From the NCBI RefSeq assembly GCF_001042985.1, contig NZ_JYKY01000005.1, forward strand, positions 1 to 64,000: a stretch of 64,000 nt of DNA. The letters are read 5' to 3'. Origin of the DNA: Pseudomonas lundensis (GTDB lineage Bacteria > Pseudomonadota > Gammaproteobacteria > Pseudomonadales > Pseudomonadaceae). The position numbers and the translations under genes are program-made. Below are positions 35,234-44,752 of the stretch, in pieces. The stretch's first letter is position 1, and the number at the start of each line of letters is the position of its first letter. The notes beneath the pieces were generated by a model that saw nothing but the letters and a program-made list of their open reading frames with translations, was not told the origin of the DNA and made no database searches.

Positions 35234-38200
35234 ATGACCACCGACAGCACCTCACTGGGCAAACTCGCATTGAGCTCCATGCGCTTGAACCGTGGCGTCC
35301 TGATTTTGGTCGGGGTGGCGGTCGTGCTGGTCGGCACCTGTGCGTGGGCGTTGCAGCGTTTGCTGGACGTGGAAGTGAACAAGGTCGATTACCATTTTTC
35401 ACGGCTGGTCGAGAGCCTGAATGAAAACCGTCTGTTTTTAAGCAACGTCAACAGTGCGGTGAATGACGCCCAGGATGTACTGACCAAGAACATCACCCCG
35501 CTGCAAAGCACGTTGGTGTTTCATGGGGCCGGGGTGAACATTTACGAAGGCAAAGAGTTTTCGTTTTCGACCCCCTTCAACCTGGCACAAAGCGACGCGA
35601 GCGAGACGGTTAGCCAAACGGCCTTTTCACTGGGCATGCACTTGGCCAACTTCTATAGCGAGTTTTGGTCAGGCTCGGTGGTCACTTCACCACAATTGTT
35701 TCTGTTGCCGTCCGGGCATGAATTCACCCTTGCCGTGCCCGCCATCGGCGCCCGTCGCGGGCATGCGGCGATCCTGAGCCTTGAGTCGTATCTGGAAACC
35801 AGCAAAGGCCTGTTGCAACTGTTCAAGGAGCGCCAATCCGCGCTGCAAGAAGGGCAGGTGTATTGGGCCAATACGGGCAATGTCAGTGAAGGCAACGCCA
35901 AGGTGTTCGGGTTTATAAAAATCAATTTGCCGACCCGGTTTCTGCGGGTTGAAGGTGATGATCGCGAAGTGCTGCTGGCCGCGTTGATCAATGTGCGGCG
36001 CCTGTCGGAAACCCCCACCAGTGTGGACACCCCGGCGTTTGATGATTTGACCCTGATTGCACCCTCGGGCGAGGTGTTGCTGGGGCGTCGTGATGAAAAC
36101 AACACGCGGCCCGACGGCATGCGCTTCACCTCCAGCGGGCTGGAAATGAAAGTCGCCAGCGACGGTGACGAGCGTTGGACGGCGGTGTACCGGATCAGCT
36201 ATGACAGTTTTTTTCATTACGCAAAATGGCAGTTGTTGAGCATTTTCGGCGTTGCCTTGCTCTGCGTTTACGTGGGCTGGCTGGTGAACCGCTGGTATCG
36301 GTTACGCGTGGTGCGCCCGGCCGAGCAGGCGCATCGGCGGGTGATTGAAAGCGAAATCTTCAGCCGCGCGGTGATCGACACCGCGCCCACCGGTTTGTGC
36401 GTAGTGCGTCAGTCCGATAACCGGATGTTGCTGGCCAACAAACGGGCGCAAGCATGGCTGGGCAACTCTCAGTACATCTCACGCTTGATCCGCGAGCAGC
36501 AAGCCGATATGGGGGAAGCGTGCGTTGAGGTGGGCGGGCGCTACTTGCACGTAAGCTTTAGCAGCACGCGCTACCAGGGGCAGGACGTGATTGTGTGCGC
36601 TTTCAGCGATGTGACCGGGCACAAGGACGATGCCGCCGCGTTGACCCGCGCCCGGCAACAGGCCGAAGAGGCCAGCCAGGCCAAGACTACCTTTCTGGCT
36701 ACCATGAGCCACGAAATCCGCACGCCGCTGTATGGCGTACTGGGCACCCTCGAATTGCTGGAATTGACACCACTGGACAAGCGCCAGCAGGTGTACCTGA
36801 ACACCATTTCGCGTTCGTCCTCCACCTTGTTGCAGTTGATCAGCGACATCCTGGATGTGTCGAAGATTGAGGCGGGGCAAATGGCGCTGGAGCCGGGGCG
36901 GTTCTGCCCGCTCGACATGGTCGAGGACGTGGTGGATGCCTACGCTGCAGCGGCCGAAGGCAAGGGGCTGCAAATCTATGCCTGCATTGACCCCCAGGTG
37001 CCCGATCAGTTGGATGGCGACCAGTCGCGCATCCGCCAGATCCTTAATAACCTGCTCAACAACGCGATCAAGTTCACGGACTATGGCCGCGTGGTGCTGC
37101 GCCTCAAAGTGGTGCAGCGCGACACCCAGCACGTGACCTTGCAATGGCAAGTCACCGACACCGGCGTGGGGATTTCCGAAGCCCAGCAGCAGCGCTTGTT
37201 CGAACCGTTTTATCAAGTGTTCAACGGCCACTCGGCAGGCGGCACAGGGCTTGGACTGTCGATCTGCATGCGCCTGTCCGAGTTGATGGGCGGGCAACTG
37301 CGCGTGGTCAGTGAGCCGGGCCTGGGCAGTAGTTTCAGTTTGCTGCTGAGCATGCCGATTCTGGAGGGAACATTACCGGCCGTCAGTGACTTGCAGTTGC
37401 GTCCGACGCCGGTGTACGTGCGCGCACCGGTCACCGAGCTGGCCGAAACCACCTGCGGCTGGTTGAACCGCTGGGGCGCACAGGCCTTGGTGGCGTCTGC
37501 CGGGCCGATCAACCTGTCGCCGGGCGCGGTGTTAGTGGATTTGCTGCCCGGCCGTCATGGGTCGCTGGAATGGGACGGCCCGCGCGTGATTGGCGTGCCG
37601 GGTGCCGGGCAGCCCGAGCACACGCCCCAGGGCTGGCAAGTGGGTGTGCACATGATCCGTGGGCTGGCACGGGCGGTGATGCTGGCCCAACTCGGGCGGG
37701 TCGCTGCCGACACCGGGCGGGTGCCTTTGATCCGCGAGAAGCTGGCGCTGCGCGTGCTGGTGGCCGAAGACAACCCGATCAACCAGACCATCCTCAAAGA
37801 GCAACTTGAAGAGCTGGGCTGTCGCGTGGTGCTGGCGTCCCACGGGCAGGAAGCGCTCAGCCTGTGGTCACCGGACGCCTTCGACGTGGTGCTGACTGAC
37901 GTCAACATGCCGATCATGAACGGTTACGAACTGGCCGGTGCCATTCGCCAGCAGGATGCCCACATCCCCATCATCGGGGTGACTGCCAACGCCATGCGCG
38001 AGGAAGGCGAGCGGTGTATCGCCGTCGGCATGAACGCACGGATGGTCAAACCCATGACCTTGCAAACGTTATGGACCGAGCTGAACCGCGCGTGCGACAT
38101 CGGCACGCCAGACGCGTTGCCGGAGGCCAAAACCGTTGCAATGGGGCATGATCACGCGCCCGCCGACGCCCCGATTGTGGTCAGTGCGCGCATGCGTGAC

Positions 38201-38449
38201 TTGTTTATCAACACCATGGGCGCGGACATCACCACCGCGCAGCAAGCGTTGACGGGGCGTGACAGTGACGCACTCAAAGCGCGGCTGCATTGCATCCGTG
38301 GTGCGCTGGCCGTGGTTCAGGCCCATGCGCTGGCCGAAGGTTGCGGCGAACTTGAGCGCCGCCTCGAAGGTCATGTACTGGATGAGTCTTTGCACAATCA
38401 GATCGAGGTGTTGTTGGCGCGTATCAAACGCGCCGTCGCCGCTGTCTGA
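35234..38449 (+). CDS. rcsC: Unorthodox hybrid sensor kinase with Hpt, RcsC-like
   Basis: 1071-residue sensor. TM1 is at about 20-42, a periplasmic domain spans 43-330, and TM2 is at about 335-355. HisKA has H493 (ATMSHEIRTPLYG), HATPase lies at about 600-710 (GTGLGLSIC), the receiver has D889 (VLTDVNMP) and a C-terminal Hpt has H1019 (LHCIRGAL). The kinase core is closely related to the PvrS-like protein, which points to duplication, but only this one has an Hpt. It can therefore run a full relay to the LuxR-type regulator encoded next. The two sensors may share this Hpt. Confidence 0.85.
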   Translation: MTTDSTSLGKLALSSMRLNRGVLILVGVAVVLVGTCAWALQRLLDVEVNKVDYHFSRLVESLNENRLFLSNVNSAVNDAQDVLTKNITPLQSTLVFHGAGVNIYEGKEFSFSTPFNLAQSDASETVSQTAFSLGMHLANFYSEFWSGSVVTSPQLFLLPSGHEFTLAVPAIGARRGHAAILSLESYLETSKGLLQLFKERQSALQEGQVYWANTGNVSEGNAKVFGFIKINLPTRFLRVEGDDREVLLAALINVRRLSETPTSVDTPAFDDLTLIAPSGEVLLGRRDENNTRPDGMRFTSSGLEMKVASDGDERWTAVYRISYDSFFHYAKWQLLSIFGVALLCVYVGWLVNRWYRLRVVRPAEQAHRRVIESEIFSRAVIDTAPTGLCVVRQSDNRMLLANKRAQAWLGNSQYISRLIREQQADMGEACVEVGGRYLHVSFSSTRYQGQDVIVCAFSDVTGHKDDAAALTRARQQAEEASQAKTTFLATMSHEIRTPLYGVLGTLELLELTPLDKRQQVYLNTISRSSSTLLQLISDILDVSKIEAGQMALEPGRFCPLDMVEDVVDAYAAAAEGKGLQIYACIDPQVPDQLDGDQSRIRQILNNLLNNAIKFTDYGRVVLRLKVVQRDTQHVTLQWQVTDTGVGISEAQQQRLFEPFYQVFNGHSAGGTGLGLSICMRLSELMGGQLRVVSEPGLGSSFSLLLSMPILEGTLPAVSDLQLRPTPVYVRAPVTELAETTCGWLNRWGAQALVASAGPINLSPGAVLVDLLPGRHGSLEWDGPRVIGVPGAGQPEHTPQGWQVGVHMIRGLARAVMLAQLGRVAADTGRVPLIREKLALRVLVAEDNPINQTILKEQLEELGCRVVLASHGQEALSLWSPDAFDVVLTDVNMPIMNGYELAGAIRQQDAHIPIIGVTANAMREEGERCIAVGMNARMVKPMTLQTLWTELNRACDIGTPDALPEAKTVAMGHDHAPADAPIVVSARMRDLFINTMGADITTAQQALTGRDSDALKARLHCIRGALAVVQAHALAEGCGELERRLEGHVLDESLHNQIEVLLARIKRAVAAV

Positions 38450-38518
38450 TATTTTCGTTTTCCCACGCCACCGATTGAGCCGTTCACCGTGTGATGGCTC
38501 TTTTGACAGGATGTACCT

Positions 38519-39166
38519 GTGCCAAAAATAAAAGTCGTATTAGCAGATGACCATCCGATTGTGCTGATGGGCGTTAGCGAGCTGATCGAGCGCGACGAGC
38601 GTTATGAGATCGTGGGCCAGGCTCAGACCTCCACAGAGCTGATCGAGCAGTTGCAGCGCTTGCGGCCCGACATTGTGGTCACCGACTACAGCATGCCGGG
38701 GGATGAAACCTACGGTGACGGGGTCAAGCTCATCGAATACCTGATCCGGCACTTCCCCGAGGTCAAGATTCTGGTGCTGACCATGCTCACCAACAACCTG
38801 ATCCTGTCGCGACTCTATGACTTGGGGGTGGGCGGGATTATTTTGAAAAACGGCGACTTGAACCAGATCCCGCTGGCGCTCGGTGCGTTGGCCAAAGGCG
38901 ATAAATGGCACAGCAAAGCCGGTCAGGGGGCGGCCAGCGTGGTCGAGCGCTCAGATGCGGTGCAGGCACGGATTGCCAGTCTGTCAGTCAAGGAGTTTGA
39001 GGTGCTGCGCCGGTTTGCCTCGGGCATGAATGTGCGTGATATCGCTCACTCGCTTAACCGCAGCGTGAAGACCGTGAGTTCGCAGAAGGTCTCCGCCATG
39101 CGCAAGCTGGATGTGGAAAACGACCACGCCTTGCTGACCTTCTGCATCAGTATGAATCTGATTTGA
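38519..39166 (+). CDS. rcsB: LuxR/NarL-family response regulator, RcsB-like
   Basis: 215-residue regulator starting at GTG 38519, preceded by ACAGGA with about 8 bases of spacing. The receiver has D56 (DIVVTDYSMPG) with the RcsB-like insertion GDETYGDG after the phosphorylation site. The C-terminal helix-turn-helix is at about 148-205 (IASLSVKEFEVLRRFASGMNVRDIA, a NarL-type domain). It is the last gene of the relay and ends 12 bases from the convergent chaperone gene of cluster B. The expected role is activation of cluster B, as RcsB activates cupD. A close RcsB-box match lies upstream of the cluster B pilin gene. Confidence 0.88.
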   Translation: MPKIKVVLADDHPIVLMGVSELIERDERYEIVGQAQTSTELIEQLQRLRPDIVVTDYSMPGDETYGDGVKLIEYLIRHFPEVKILVLTMLTNNLILSRLYDLGVGGIILKNGDLNQIPLALGALAKGDKWHSKAGQGAASVVERSDAVQARIASLSVKEFEVLRRFASGMNVRDIAHSLNRSVKTVSSQKVSAMRKLDVENDHALLTFCISMNLI

Positions 39167-39178
39167 ACCGTGGCGGTT

Positions 39179-39940
39179 TCAGGGGTGGAGCACCGGGGCG
39201 GTGCCGGTGTGGAAGTGGCCGCCGTCATCGACCCAGGTAAAACTGACGTTGAGCCCTTGAGGGTTAATCTGGCTGCCGGAGGCCATGGGGTAACGCTTTT
39301 CACCAAAGGGCGGCGCCATCATGTCGAGGGTTTGCGGCACCGCCATTTCTTGGTGGCGGTCGACCAGGCGCAGTGAGGCCATCGATGCGTGATAAGGGGT
39401 CGGATTGCGCAGCACCAGCACCCAGTGTTCGCCCTGCTGCTCCAGCGTGAAGGTCAGCTTGGCGGGCATTTCATCCGGGGTGGAGGGCAAGTTTTTCGGG
39501 CGATAAAAAATCTTCATCTGGGTGTTCATGGCCAGCGCTACAGCCGCTTCAGGGGCGGGCGTGGCACCGGATTTCGGGGCGATTTCATAGAGGTTGAGCC
39601 AAAACACCGATTCGCGGTCCTTGGGTAACGCATCGCCGTTATAAAGAATGCGCAACCCCTGAACCGCCCCTGGTTGCATGCGAAAGACCGAGGGCAAGGC
39701 AATCATCGGTGACGTGCTTTTCTCGGGGGCTTGCTGATCTTCGCCATCATTGACCCAGGTTTGCACCACCACCGGATAGGGGTTGATGTTGGCCAGCATC
39801 AGCGAACGTTCGGTTTGCCCTTGTTCGTAAATCACCCGCGTGCGGGACGCCATGACGCCCGCCTGCGCCGGGAGAATGAACACAAACAGCAGGCCGATCA
39901 GCATCAGGCGCGTGAGGATGAGGGTTATTTTTTGAGTCAT
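39179..39940 (-). CDS. Second periplasmic fimbrial chaperone, cluster B (CupA5/CupD5-like)
   Basis: 253-residue PapD-family chaperone with a signal peptide ending near LPAQAGVMASRTRVIYEQG. It shows the family marks TRVIYE, FWLNLYEIAP and MNTQMKIFYRPKNLP. It is the last gene of cluster B and starts 2 bases after the adhesin gene stop. In Cup clusters of this type, the second chaperone is thought to serve the adhesin encoded just before it. It is distinct from the chaperone at 43924. Confidence 0.88.
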   Translation of the reverse strand: MTQKITLILTRLMLIGLLFVFILPAQAGVMASRTRVIYEQGQTERSLMLANINPYPVVVQTWVNDGEDQQAPEKSTSPMIALPSVFRMQPGAVQGLRILYNGDALPKDRESVFWLNLYEIAPKSGATPAPEAAVALAMNTQMKIFYRPKNLPSTPDEMPAKLTFTLEQQGEHWVLVLRNPTPYHASMASLRLVDRHQEMAVPQTLDMMAPPFGEKRYPMASGSQINPQGLNVSFTWVDDGGHFHTGTAPVLHP

Positions 39941-39942
39941 GA

Positions 39943-41232
39943 TTACTGCACCTTAACGAGAACATAGGCGGTGGCATTCACCTTGCCCGGTGTGGCTTTG
40001 CGGCCCGGCAGGGTTTTGAGTACCGCGGTCAGTGTCTGTGTGTACGTGGTGTAACCCGAGGCTGCGCTGCCGTTGGCGCTGGCTCCGTCCTTGACCGGGT
40101 ACCAGCCGCTGGCATTTCCGCCCCCGGCGATCCCGGTGCCCAGAAAATTCATCGCTTTGCCGTCCTTGTTCAGGGCAATGCCTACCCCGGTGGCGATGGT
40201 GGGGTCGGTGCCGTAGCCGTTGGAAACCAGATGCGTCACCCCTTGTGTCCCGGTCAGCAACCCCAGCTCCACGGCCTTAGCATATGCAGCTGAAGAGACT
40301 TGCACGCCCAGCGCGGTCTGATTGGTGTTGACCCCCGACACCGCCTGATCGCTGCATTCAATCTCGATGCTGAAATCGCTTTCGCGGGTCATGTTGTCGT
40401 TCAGTTCCTGGGCCGTGACCGGCGGGAACACCACCAGCGGCGTGACATTGCGCGCGACGCAGGTGGCGGTGTAGCTGATGGAGGCCGCGCTGCGCATGCC
40501 AAAGCCGATGCCGTTGTACTGGCCCCAGAAGGAATAATGGGTATTGGAGTCGGTGCCCACGGTGTCGGACTTATAGCCAGGCCCCTGAAATTGCACATAA
40601 CCATTGGGCTGGGTGCAGGTGTAGCTGTAGGTGCCGCTGCAATAGTTACTGCCGCTGCCGGATGTGGGCGGCAGGCTGGAGACGCGGGCCAGATCCGCTT
40701 GCACCATGCTCAGGTGCTTGGGTTTGATTTGCAGCTTGGTGCCGACCACGTCGTATTGAGTGATTTTGCTTTGCTGCCAGTAGCGGGTGAACACTTTGCC
40801 GGAGTTGAGGTGCGTCAGCTTGAGCCCGACATAGGGGAAGTAGGTGGCGTAGTAGCCGGGCAACCCGTCATTGGTCGCGGTACCGGCGCCGTTGCCGATT
40901 TCCCAGTAGCCACCGACCCGGTCATCGCCGTTGGTGGCAAACACTTCATACAGCTCGTCCTTGTCTGCCAGGTCGCATTCCCACAGCACCGTCTCGCTGT
41001 TGAGGCCCGTGGCGGTGGCGCTGTCCACAATCGTCGTGCCCAACGGCGTCCCCACCGGTTGCAGGTAGGTGCTGGTGAGGTTGACCCGGCCAAAGTTGAT
41101 TTGCGCCGAGTAAGGGTCAAGCACGGTGATGCCGTTGTAGACCCGTCGGCACGTGGCCTCAGCCGTGGGAAGCAAGCCGAGTGTCAGCGCCAGCAGCAGT
41201 AACTGATTCAATCGTGGGCGTAAGGTGAACAT
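39943..41232 (-). CDS. Fimbrial adhesin/tip subunit, cluster B (CupA4/CupD4-like)
   Basis: 429-residue secreted protein. The signal peptide ends near TAEATCRR. The N-terminal 260 residues form a cysteine-containing domain with tyrosine/glycine-rich stretches (SGSGSNYCSGTYSYTC, YVQFQGPGY). The C-terminal part is a pilin domain (IEIECSDQAVSG, ending VNATAYVLVKVQ). The length, place after the usher and two-domain build match the adhesin-like subunit of CupA and CupD clusters. Ligand unknown. The pair with the following chaperone suggests that it needs a dedicated one. Confidence 0.82.
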   Translation of the reverse strand: MFTLRPRLNQLLLLALTLGLLPTAEATCRRVYNGITVLDPYSAQINFGRVNLTSTYLQPVGTPLGTTIVDSATATGLNSETVLWECDLADKDELYEVFATNGDDRVGGYWEIGNGAGTATNDGLPGYYATYFPYVGLKLTHLNSGKVFTRYWQQSKITQYDVVGTKLQIKPKHLSMVQADLARVSSLPPTSGSGSNYCSGTYSYTCTQPNGYVQFQGPGYKSDTVGTDSNTHYSFWGQYNGIGFGMRSAASISYTATCVARNVTPLVVFPPVTAQELNDNMTRESDFSIEIECSDQAVSGVNTNQTALGVQVSSAAYAKAVELGLLTGTQGVTHLVSNGYGTDPTIATGVGIALNKDGKAMNFLGTGIAGGGNASGWYPVKDGASANGSAASGYTTYTQTLTAVLKTLPGRKATPGKVNATAYVLVKVQ

Positions 41233-41259
41233 AAGAAAGCCTCGATTTTCGGGGGTGAA

Positions 41260-43908
41260 TTAACGCGATGAATCCACTGGGCGGCAGTCGCTGGTCACAC
41301 GCAGCAAGGGCTGGTCCAGATCGCGTCCGGAGACGTCGTAGTGCAGGGCGCATTGCTCTTCAGGGCGATCGCCCCAGCGCAAAGTCAGTGCGCCTGCTGG
41401 CTTCTCGCTGCGCAAGTAGGCCTGGCTGCCCTGGCCCACCATGCCGATCACGCTGCCGGTTTCATCGAGTACATCCGCGCCCATCGGTACAGCCTGGTTA
41501 TCGGGCAGCAGGGCCTTGACCAGCAGGGCGTTGCCGCTGCGGGTCTTGAACGTGATCTTGACCGCGGCACCGGCGTACGGCGCCACCCGGCGTTGGCCAT
41601 CGTCGAGTTCGGTTTTCTGGTTCATGCCTTCCGGGGTGATGGCCACGGTGTTGTAGCGGTAAGGCGTGAGGGCTGGCACCAGGGCATAACCCGAATCATC
41701 AATGGTCGTGCCTTGGCTGTTCATGACTTTTGCACCGCTGGCGCCTTTGGCTTCAATCAGCGCAAAGGTATCGCCCAGATAAGGGCCGAAGGTCACGCCG
41801 CCGCTGTGCAGTGCCACCGCGCCGCGGGCGCTGCCGGACGCCTGCCAGTAGTCTTCACCCTTGGACGCGCTGAGGGCGAGGCTGGTCTTGGGCAGGCGTT
41901 TTTGCAGGTTGCCGCTCCAGGTGTTCTGTTTTTGTTCGGCGTCGCGGGACACATCCACGCCGTAGCTCAGGGTCTGCTCGGCCCCGGCGGTGCCGGACAT
42001 CGAGGTCTGGTACACGTTGCCGTACGTCGAGCTGTGGCTGACGGAACTGCTCAACGTCGGTGTGTTGCTTTTCGACGGGCTGCCCAGCGGGAACGAGACC
42101 GAGAGCAACGTGACTGTTTCAGTCGTGCCGGGGGAGGCCGGGTTCCAGCGGCCTCCGTTGACGTTATTGCCCGCGTTGTGGCCGTCATAGCCGCCGTTAC
42201 GGGTGTTCTCGACATTGCCGGTGGACTGGCGCGAGACCGACAGGTTAAAGCTCACCGAGTTTTGCAGGGTGTTGGCATAACCCAATTGCAGTTGCGTGTC
42301 GCGCTCGCGGCCGTTGCGGTAATCCTGAGTCGAGCCCGACACATAAATCGAACCGTAGGATTCCAGGCTCTGGTTCACGGATACTTCGAAGCGCGAGCGT
42401 TGCAGGTAGCTGGCCGAGTCCCAGGTCTCACCTTTGTTCAGGGATTCGCGCACACCGAGCACGTCGCCCAGGTCGCGATACCCGGCGGTTGAGTAGCGGT
42501 AACCGGCAATCGACAGCGTGGTGTTGGTCGGTGCGAAGGTGCGGCTGTACGACAGGCGTGCCATCCAGCCATCGACCAGCCCTTCTTGCGGCATGTCGGC
42601 GCGCGAGTAGGTGGCATCAAGGCCGAACGCCCCCAGCCAGTTGGCATAGACGCCACCGAACACCAGCGCCTGGTAGCCGTCCGCGACCCGCAAGCCGGTG
42701 TTGGCCGTGAGGGTGTTGGTCAGGCCGCGTTGATAGGTGAATTCGCTGAACAGGTCGTTATCGCCCACGTCGCTGGTCTTGCCCACGGCCGCGCTGTAGC
42801 GCGAGGTGCCCGGGCGCAGGGATTCCGGCACTGCCGAAAACGGCACGCTGAAGCGGCTGATGCTGCCGTCGGCTTCCTGCACCGTGACGTCAAGGTCGCC
42901 GTTGTAATTGGTGGCGTACAGGTCGCTGATTTCAAACGGCCCCGGCGCGACGGTGGCTTCGTAAATGTCATTACCATTCTGGCGCACAGTGACCTTGGCG
43001 TTGGTCTTGGCAATGCCGCGCACCGTCGGCGCATAGCCGCGTACCGATTCGGGCAACATGCGTTCGTCGGAGGTGAGTTGTACCCCACGAAACCCCAGCC
43101 CGGAGAAGAAACGCCCCGAGGTGTAACCTTCGCCCGCCGTCAGTTCACTGCGCAGGCTGGGCAGAGCACGTTGCACATACGTGCGGGTAGCGTTCCAGTC
43201 GCTGCCGTTTTTCGAGTCATAGCGCAGGGACGCTTGCTGGCGCAGGCGCCACATGCCCAGGTTCAGGCCACTGTTGAGCGCCACATAGCTGGAGTCCGAG
43301 TCCTGGGCATGACTGGCGCTGCGGCTGACGTGGTACTGGTTGGCGCTGTAGTTGATGAACCCGATGGTGTTGCCCGCGTCCAGGTTCTGCGGCGACACAT
43401 AGCCGCGCGGCACCTGCAGCATCAGGCTTTGCGGCATGCTGATGTCGAGGCGCAACTGAGCGAAATCGAAATGGCTGCTGGCGCCTTTGACCGTGTCCCC
43501 GAGCAACGGGCATTGGCTGCCGGGGGTGTCGGTGATCGCCGTGGCCAGCACGCCCGCGCCTTCCAGCAGCGCCCGTGGCAGGCAAGGTTGCACATCGCCC
43601 TGCGCCACGGCGACAAACTGCACCGGCACGCGCTCGACAAAACGGTCATTGAGGTACAGGTCGACCGTGTAGTGGCCGGGATCAATGGCGTTGATGGTGT
43701 TAAAGCGCGACAGGGAGCCGCCGCCAAACATCATGTTGTCGTCGAATTGGTAGTCGTCGCTGGTGCTGGCTGAATCGGTTTGAGCCTGTGCCGTGCCCGC
43801 CGTCAATGCGCCACACAGGATCGACGACGCCAGCAACATGGCCCACAACCAGCGGCTATGCGGGGCGCGGGTGCGGATCCGGCAGGGGATGTATTGAGCC
43901 ACGGACAT
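41260..43908 (-). CDS. Outer membrane fimbrial usher, cluster B (CupA3/CupD3-like)
   Basis: 882-residue usher with a signal region ending near AQAQTDSAS. It has the N-terminal domain (FNTINAIDPGHYTVDLYLNDR), the barrel with RGYAPTVRGIAKTNAKVTVR, the EAAVAPGPFEI-like plug region (EATVAPGPFEISDLY) and C-terminal Ig-like domains ending with LRVTSDCRPVDSS. It is only distantly similar to the cluster A usher. It is the third gene of cluster B, 15 bases after the chaperone. Confidence 0.93.
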   Translation of the reverse strand: MSVAQYIPCRIRTRAPHSRWLWAMLLASSILCGALTAGTAQAQTDSASTSDDYQFDDNMMFGGGSLSRFNTINAIDPGHYTVDLYLNDRFVERVPVQFVAVAQGDVQPCLPRALLEGAGVLATAITDTPGSQCPLLGDTVKGASSHFDFAQLRLDISMPQSLMLQVPRGYVSPQNLDAGNTIGFINYSANQYHVSRSASHAQDSDSSYVALNSGLNLGMWRLRQQASLRYDSKNGSDWNATRTYVQRALPSLRSELTAGEGYTSGRFFSGLGFRGVQLTSDERMLPESVRGYAPTVRGIAKTNAKVTVRQNGNDIYEATVAPGPFEISDLYATNYNGDLDVTVQEADGSISRFSVPFSAVPESLRPGTSRYSAAVGKTSDVGDNDLFSEFTYQRGLTNTLTANTGLRVADGYQALVFGGVYANWLGAFGLDATYSRADMPQEGLVDGWMARLSYSRTFAPTNTTLSIAGYRYSTAGYRDLGDVLGVRESLNKGETWDSASYLQRSRFEVSVNQSLESYGSIYVSGSTQDYRNGRERDTQLQLGYANTLQNSVSFNLSVSRQSTGNVENTRNGGYDGHNAGNNVNGGRWNPASPGTTETVTLLSVSFPLGSPSKSNTPTLSSSVSHSSTYGNVYQTSMSGTAGAEQTLSYGVDVSRDAEQKQNTWSGNLQKRLPKTSLALSASKGEDYWQASGSARGAVALHSGGVTFGPYLGDTFALIEAKGASGAKVMNSQGTTIDDSGYALVPALTPYRYNTVAITPEGMNQKTELDDGQRRVAPYAGAAVKITFKTRSGNALLVKALLPDNQAVPMGADVLDETGSVIGMVGQGSQAYLRSEKPAGALTLRWGDRPEEQCALHYDVSGRDLDQPLLRVTSDCRPVDSSR

Positions 43909-43923
43909 GTGTAGTTCCCGAGG

Positions 43924-44652
43924 TTACTGAACAGGCTGGTCGGTGGTGACGTCGGCGCCGTAATCGTTCACCAGCGTCAGGCGCAGTTGATTGCCGGCGC
44001 TGGCCCCTTTGACCGGCCATTGCACCTTGGAGAAGGGCGGGACCATCACGGCCTTGGCCACGTTGACCGGCTTGCCGCCCACCAGCAGGTTGGCCTGGCG
44101 GATAACCGCGTGATAACCGCTGTTGTTTTCAGCGCTCAGGTGCTGGTTCGAGCCGCTGCCTTGCAGGGTGAAGGTCATCGACCTGGCGATGTCTTCGGGG
44201 TTGCCGCGAATGCTTTGCGGGCGATAAAAGATCTTCATCCGGCTGCTCACGGTGAGCATCAGCTTGTTGGCTTCCATGTCGTGAGCCTTGAGCGCGGGCA
44301 TTTGCATGAAGTTGATGTAGAACACCGACTCACGGTCTTGAGGCAGGTCCTTGCCGGTGTACACCAGACGCACGATTTGCCCGGCCTTGGGGTTCATCCG
44401 GAAAATCTGCGGGCTGGCGATAAAAGGGGCGTCAGCGGTTTGTGGGGTCGACGCCGGGTCGCCTTTATCCACCCAGATCTGCACCAGATTGGGGTATGCG
44501 TCATGGCTGGTGAGTTGCAGGGCTTTTTCGCGAATGGCGGCGGGGTAGATCACCCGCGTGCCGCTCATGACCACACTGGCCATCGCGCTCTGGGCAAGCG
44601 TTACGCCGATCAGCAAACCGACGGACAGGGCTAAGCGTTTCAGGCAGGTCAT
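43924..44652 (-). CDS. First periplasmic fimbrial chaperone, cluster B (CupA2/CupD2-like)
   Basis: 242 residues from ATG 44652, which is preceded by AAGGAG; an in-frame upstream start at 44721 would bury the signal peptide, so I rejected it. The signal peptide ends near AMASVVMSGTRVIYPA. Family segments: TRVIYP, VFYINFMQMPA and VSSRMKIFYRPQ. It serves the major pilin encoded immediately upstream. A gap of 100 bases with a hairpin separates it from the pilin gene. Confidence 0.9.
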   Translation of the reverse strand: MTCLKRLALSVGLLIGVTLAQSAMASVVMSGTRVIYPAAIREKALQLTSHDAYPNLVQIWVDKGDPASTPQTADAPFIASPQIFRMNPKAGQIVRLVYTGKDLPQDRESVFYINFMQMPALKAHDMEANKLMLTVSSRMKIFYRPQSIRGNPEDIARSMTFTLQGSGSNQHLSAENNSGYHAVIRQANLLVGGKPVNVAKAVMVPPFSKVQWPVKGASAGNQLRLTLVNDYGADVTTDQPVQ

Positions 44653-44710
44653 GGCCAACTCCTTCCGAAAGGCTGGGAAAACAGAAAAGGACAAGCGAGG
44701 TGCGGACCCG

Positions 44711-44734
44711 CCGCTTCGCAAGGCGCGAAGACGG
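44711..44734 (-). promoter_or_regulatory. Intercistronic hairpin after the cluster B pilin gene
   Basis: CCG-CTTCGC-AAGGC-GCGAAG-A-CGG forms a 9-bp stem with one bulged base and a 5-base loop, 18-41 bases after the pilin stop on the minus strand. There is no T-run. It may stabilise the pilin message or attenuate transcription into the chaperone and usher genes, parallel to the hairpin at 4682 in cluster A. Confidence 0.55.
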
Positions 44735-44752
44735 CAGGTCAGGGGGTTACGC

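Noticed and set aside
41341..42492. Plus-strand open frame (383 codons) opposite the cluster B usher
   Set aside because: Antisense shadow of a well-supported usher; composition is Arg/Ala/Gly-rich without family features.
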